Part shown: positions 62,692 through 64,000 of the stretch, one piece after another
Position numbering within the stretch: the stretch's first letter is position 1
Layout: every line of letters begins with the position of its first letter
Origin: UBA4312 sp002394635
GTDB lineage: Bacteria; Bacillota_I; Bacilli_A; Erysipelotrichales; Erysipelotrichaceae
NCBI GenBank assembly: GCA_946539765.1
Contig: CAMNHO010000003.1
Location: 1 to 64,000, forward strand
Direction of reading: 5' to 3'
Length of the DNA: 64,000 bases
Made by a program: the position numbers and the translations under genes
Notes under the pieces: model-generated
The model's input: the letters and a program-made list of their open reading frames with translations, nothing else
What the model was told of the DNA's origin: nothing
Database searches by the model: none

Positions 62692-64000
62692 TTACTCTAT
62701 TGTTTTCGATAATTTCTTTAATTCATATAAGAAGTCTAATGCTTCTCTTGGACTCATAGAATCGATATCCAGCTGCTGCAATCGCTCGACCAATTCGGAT
62801 TTTTCCGGCTGAACGGCATCCATCACAAATAGATTCGGCTGGTATCCGATACCACTGTGACTGCCTTCATAGTCTTTTAACAGCTGGGAAGCTCGGTCCA
62901 GTACAACCTTAGGTAAATGCGCCAGTCTGGCTACATTGATTCCATAGGATTTATCCGCTTTTCCATCAACTACCCGGTAACGGAATTCTATATCCTGTTT
63001 CTTTTCTTTTACATCCACGTGTACATTATGGATCGTTGCATGCTGCTGTTCCATATCTGTCAACTCATGATAATGCGTTGAAAACAATGTTTTGGCTTGG
63101 ATCGCCGTATCAATATATTCAATCATAGCCTGGGCTAAAGCCATGCCATCATATGTAGCTGTCCCTCTTCCAATCTCATCAAAAAGAATCAGTGAATTCT
63201 TTGTTGCGTATCGCAGAGCCTCGTTGGCCTCCATCATTTCCACCATGAATGTCGATTTGCCTGTCAGTATATCATCACTGGCACCGATCCTGGTAAAGAT
63301 ACGATCAAAAATCGGTAATTCAGCTTCTTTAGCAGGTATAAAACTACCAATCTGGGCCATGATCACCAACAAAGCGTTTTGCCGCATATACGTAGATTTT
63401 CCACCCATATTCGGTCCGGTAATCATTTCTATATGCACTTTTTCATCCATGATCCAATTATTGGATACGTATTTTGACGTCTTCATTTGATCGTCTAGGA
63501 TTGGATGTTTCCCTTCAATGATACGAATACTGGATTTTTTGTGGAATTTTGGACAAATATATCCCTTATCCACTGCCAAAGTTGCCAGAGAAACTAATAC
63601 ATCAATAACAGCCAAAGCTTTAGCGCAGGCGTGCAGATCAAAAAGACTGCTTTTTATTGTTTCCAGCAATTCCCTGAATAAGGTTTGCTCCAGTTTGATC
63701 TTCTGTTCTTGTGCATGCAAAATCTGGTCTTCTTTTTCTTTTAATTCCGATGTGATAAAACGAGTCGCATTGGCCAACGTCTGCTTCGGATGATACCCGA
63801 ACTCTTCCTTGATAGCAGAGAGATTTCCATTACGCACCTCAATATAATAACCAAATACCCGGTTGTAGCCGATCTTTAAAGACTTTATGCCGGTTCGTTC
63901 TCTTTCTCTGGCCTCCAGTTGTAAGATATAATCTTTTCCTTGGTCGGCCATTTCACGGATTTCATCCAGCTGCCGGCTGTATCCTTCGGTAAATACATTT
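62692..64000 (-). CDS. mutS: DNA mismatch recognition protein MutS, C-terminal part
   Basis: The minus-strand frame enters from the window end (reading NVFTEGYSRQLDEIREMADQ) and covers about 436 codons of the C-terminal half: lever/clamp region, ATPase with Walker A GPNMGGKSTYMRQ, ILFDEIGRGTATYDG, and FSTHYHELTDM. The 5' part lies beyond 64000. Start not visible; the apparent ATG at 63951 is internal. Same operon as mutL. Confidence 0.98.
   Translation of the reverse strand, partial: NVFTEGYSRQLDEIREMADQGKDYILQLEARERERTGIKSLKIGYNRVFGYYIEVRNGNLSAIKEEFGYHPKQTLANATRFITSELKEKEDQILHAQEQKIKLEQTLFRELLETIKSSLFDLHACAKALAVIDVLVSLATLAVDKGYICPKFHKKSSIRIIEGKHPILDDQMKTSKYVSNNWIMDEKVHIEMITGPNMGGKSTYMRQNALLVIMAQIGSFIPAKEAELPIFDRIFTRIGASDDILTGKSTFMVEMMEANEALRYATKNSLILFDEIGRGTATYDGMALAQAMIEYIDTAIQAKTLFSTHYHELTDMEQQHATIHNVHVDVKEKKQDIEFRYRVVDGKADKSYGINVARLAHLPKVVLDRASQLLKDYEGSHSGIGYQPNLFVMDAVQPEKSELVERLQQLDIDSMSPREALDFLYELKKLSKTIE

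Overview
The window is a chromosomal segment of a low-GC Gram-positive bacterium, most likely an Erysipelotrichia-type gut Firmicute. The basis is gene content and style, not a database match: strong Shine-Dalgarno (SD) sites, intrinsic terminators between most units, an amino-acid ABC transporter with a fused binding protein and permease, a MutL carrying the endonuclease motif, DUF3793 beside a small flavodoxin, and a type II-A CRISPR-Cas9 locus. No rRNA, tRNA, insertion sequence or phage module was recognised.

Layout. 1-7600: CRISPR array (20 identical 36-bp repeats, cut by the window start), csn2, cas2, cas1, a tracrRNA gene and cas9, all read on the minus strand. The tracrRNA lies between cas9 and cas1. 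Its promoter overlaps the end of cas9 and its terminator sits directly in front of the true cas1 start. 7600-16500: a small broken gene, ruvAB, gpmA, cysK, an MgtC-like protein, and a polar amino-acid ABC transporter with a duplicated binding protein. 16500-19700: mscL, a C39-like secreted protein with a damaged start, a secreted protein, and exonuclease III. 19700-27220: a purE-L-M-N-H operon preceded by a candidate attenuator with a 19-codon leader peptide. 27200-32700: a LOG-family protein, a decayed SWIM-finger gene, two VanY-type carboxypeptidases, a GNAT enzyme, and a surface protein that looks like a fusion of two secreted proteins. 31800-37300: a six-gene operon built around an FHA-FHA-ABC exporter. 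37300-41700: rsmI-ricT-holB-tmk, then DUF3793 and flavodoxin under a candidate metal-dependent operator. 41800-55200: indolepyruvate ferredoxin oxidoreductase, phenylacetate-CoA ligase, ACT protein, LysR regulator, hydrolase, aldo-keto reductase, amidohydrolase, sodium symporter, TrpR-like regulator, aminotransferase and acyl-CoA ligase. 55200-64000: a PLP homeostasis protein, an amidase, flavin reductase/HxlR, a CNNM/CorC-type protein, a lipid kinase, miaA, mutL and the 3' part of mutS.

How the parts may work together. The Cas locus is a complete adaptation and interference module; crRNA and tracrRNA both come from the minus strand and are complementary over nearly the whole repeat. The 41.8-55.2 kb region reads as aromatic amino-acid catabolism: uptake, transamination, oxidative decarboxylation to an aryl-acetyl-CoA, and CoA ligase steps. 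The FHA operon looks like a phosphorylation-responsive envelope export system similar in architecture to mycobacterial Rv1747, with uncharacterised partners. Several small genes (7.6-7.9, 17.2 and 27.9-28.3 kb) carry in-frame stops, so some gene decay is under way.
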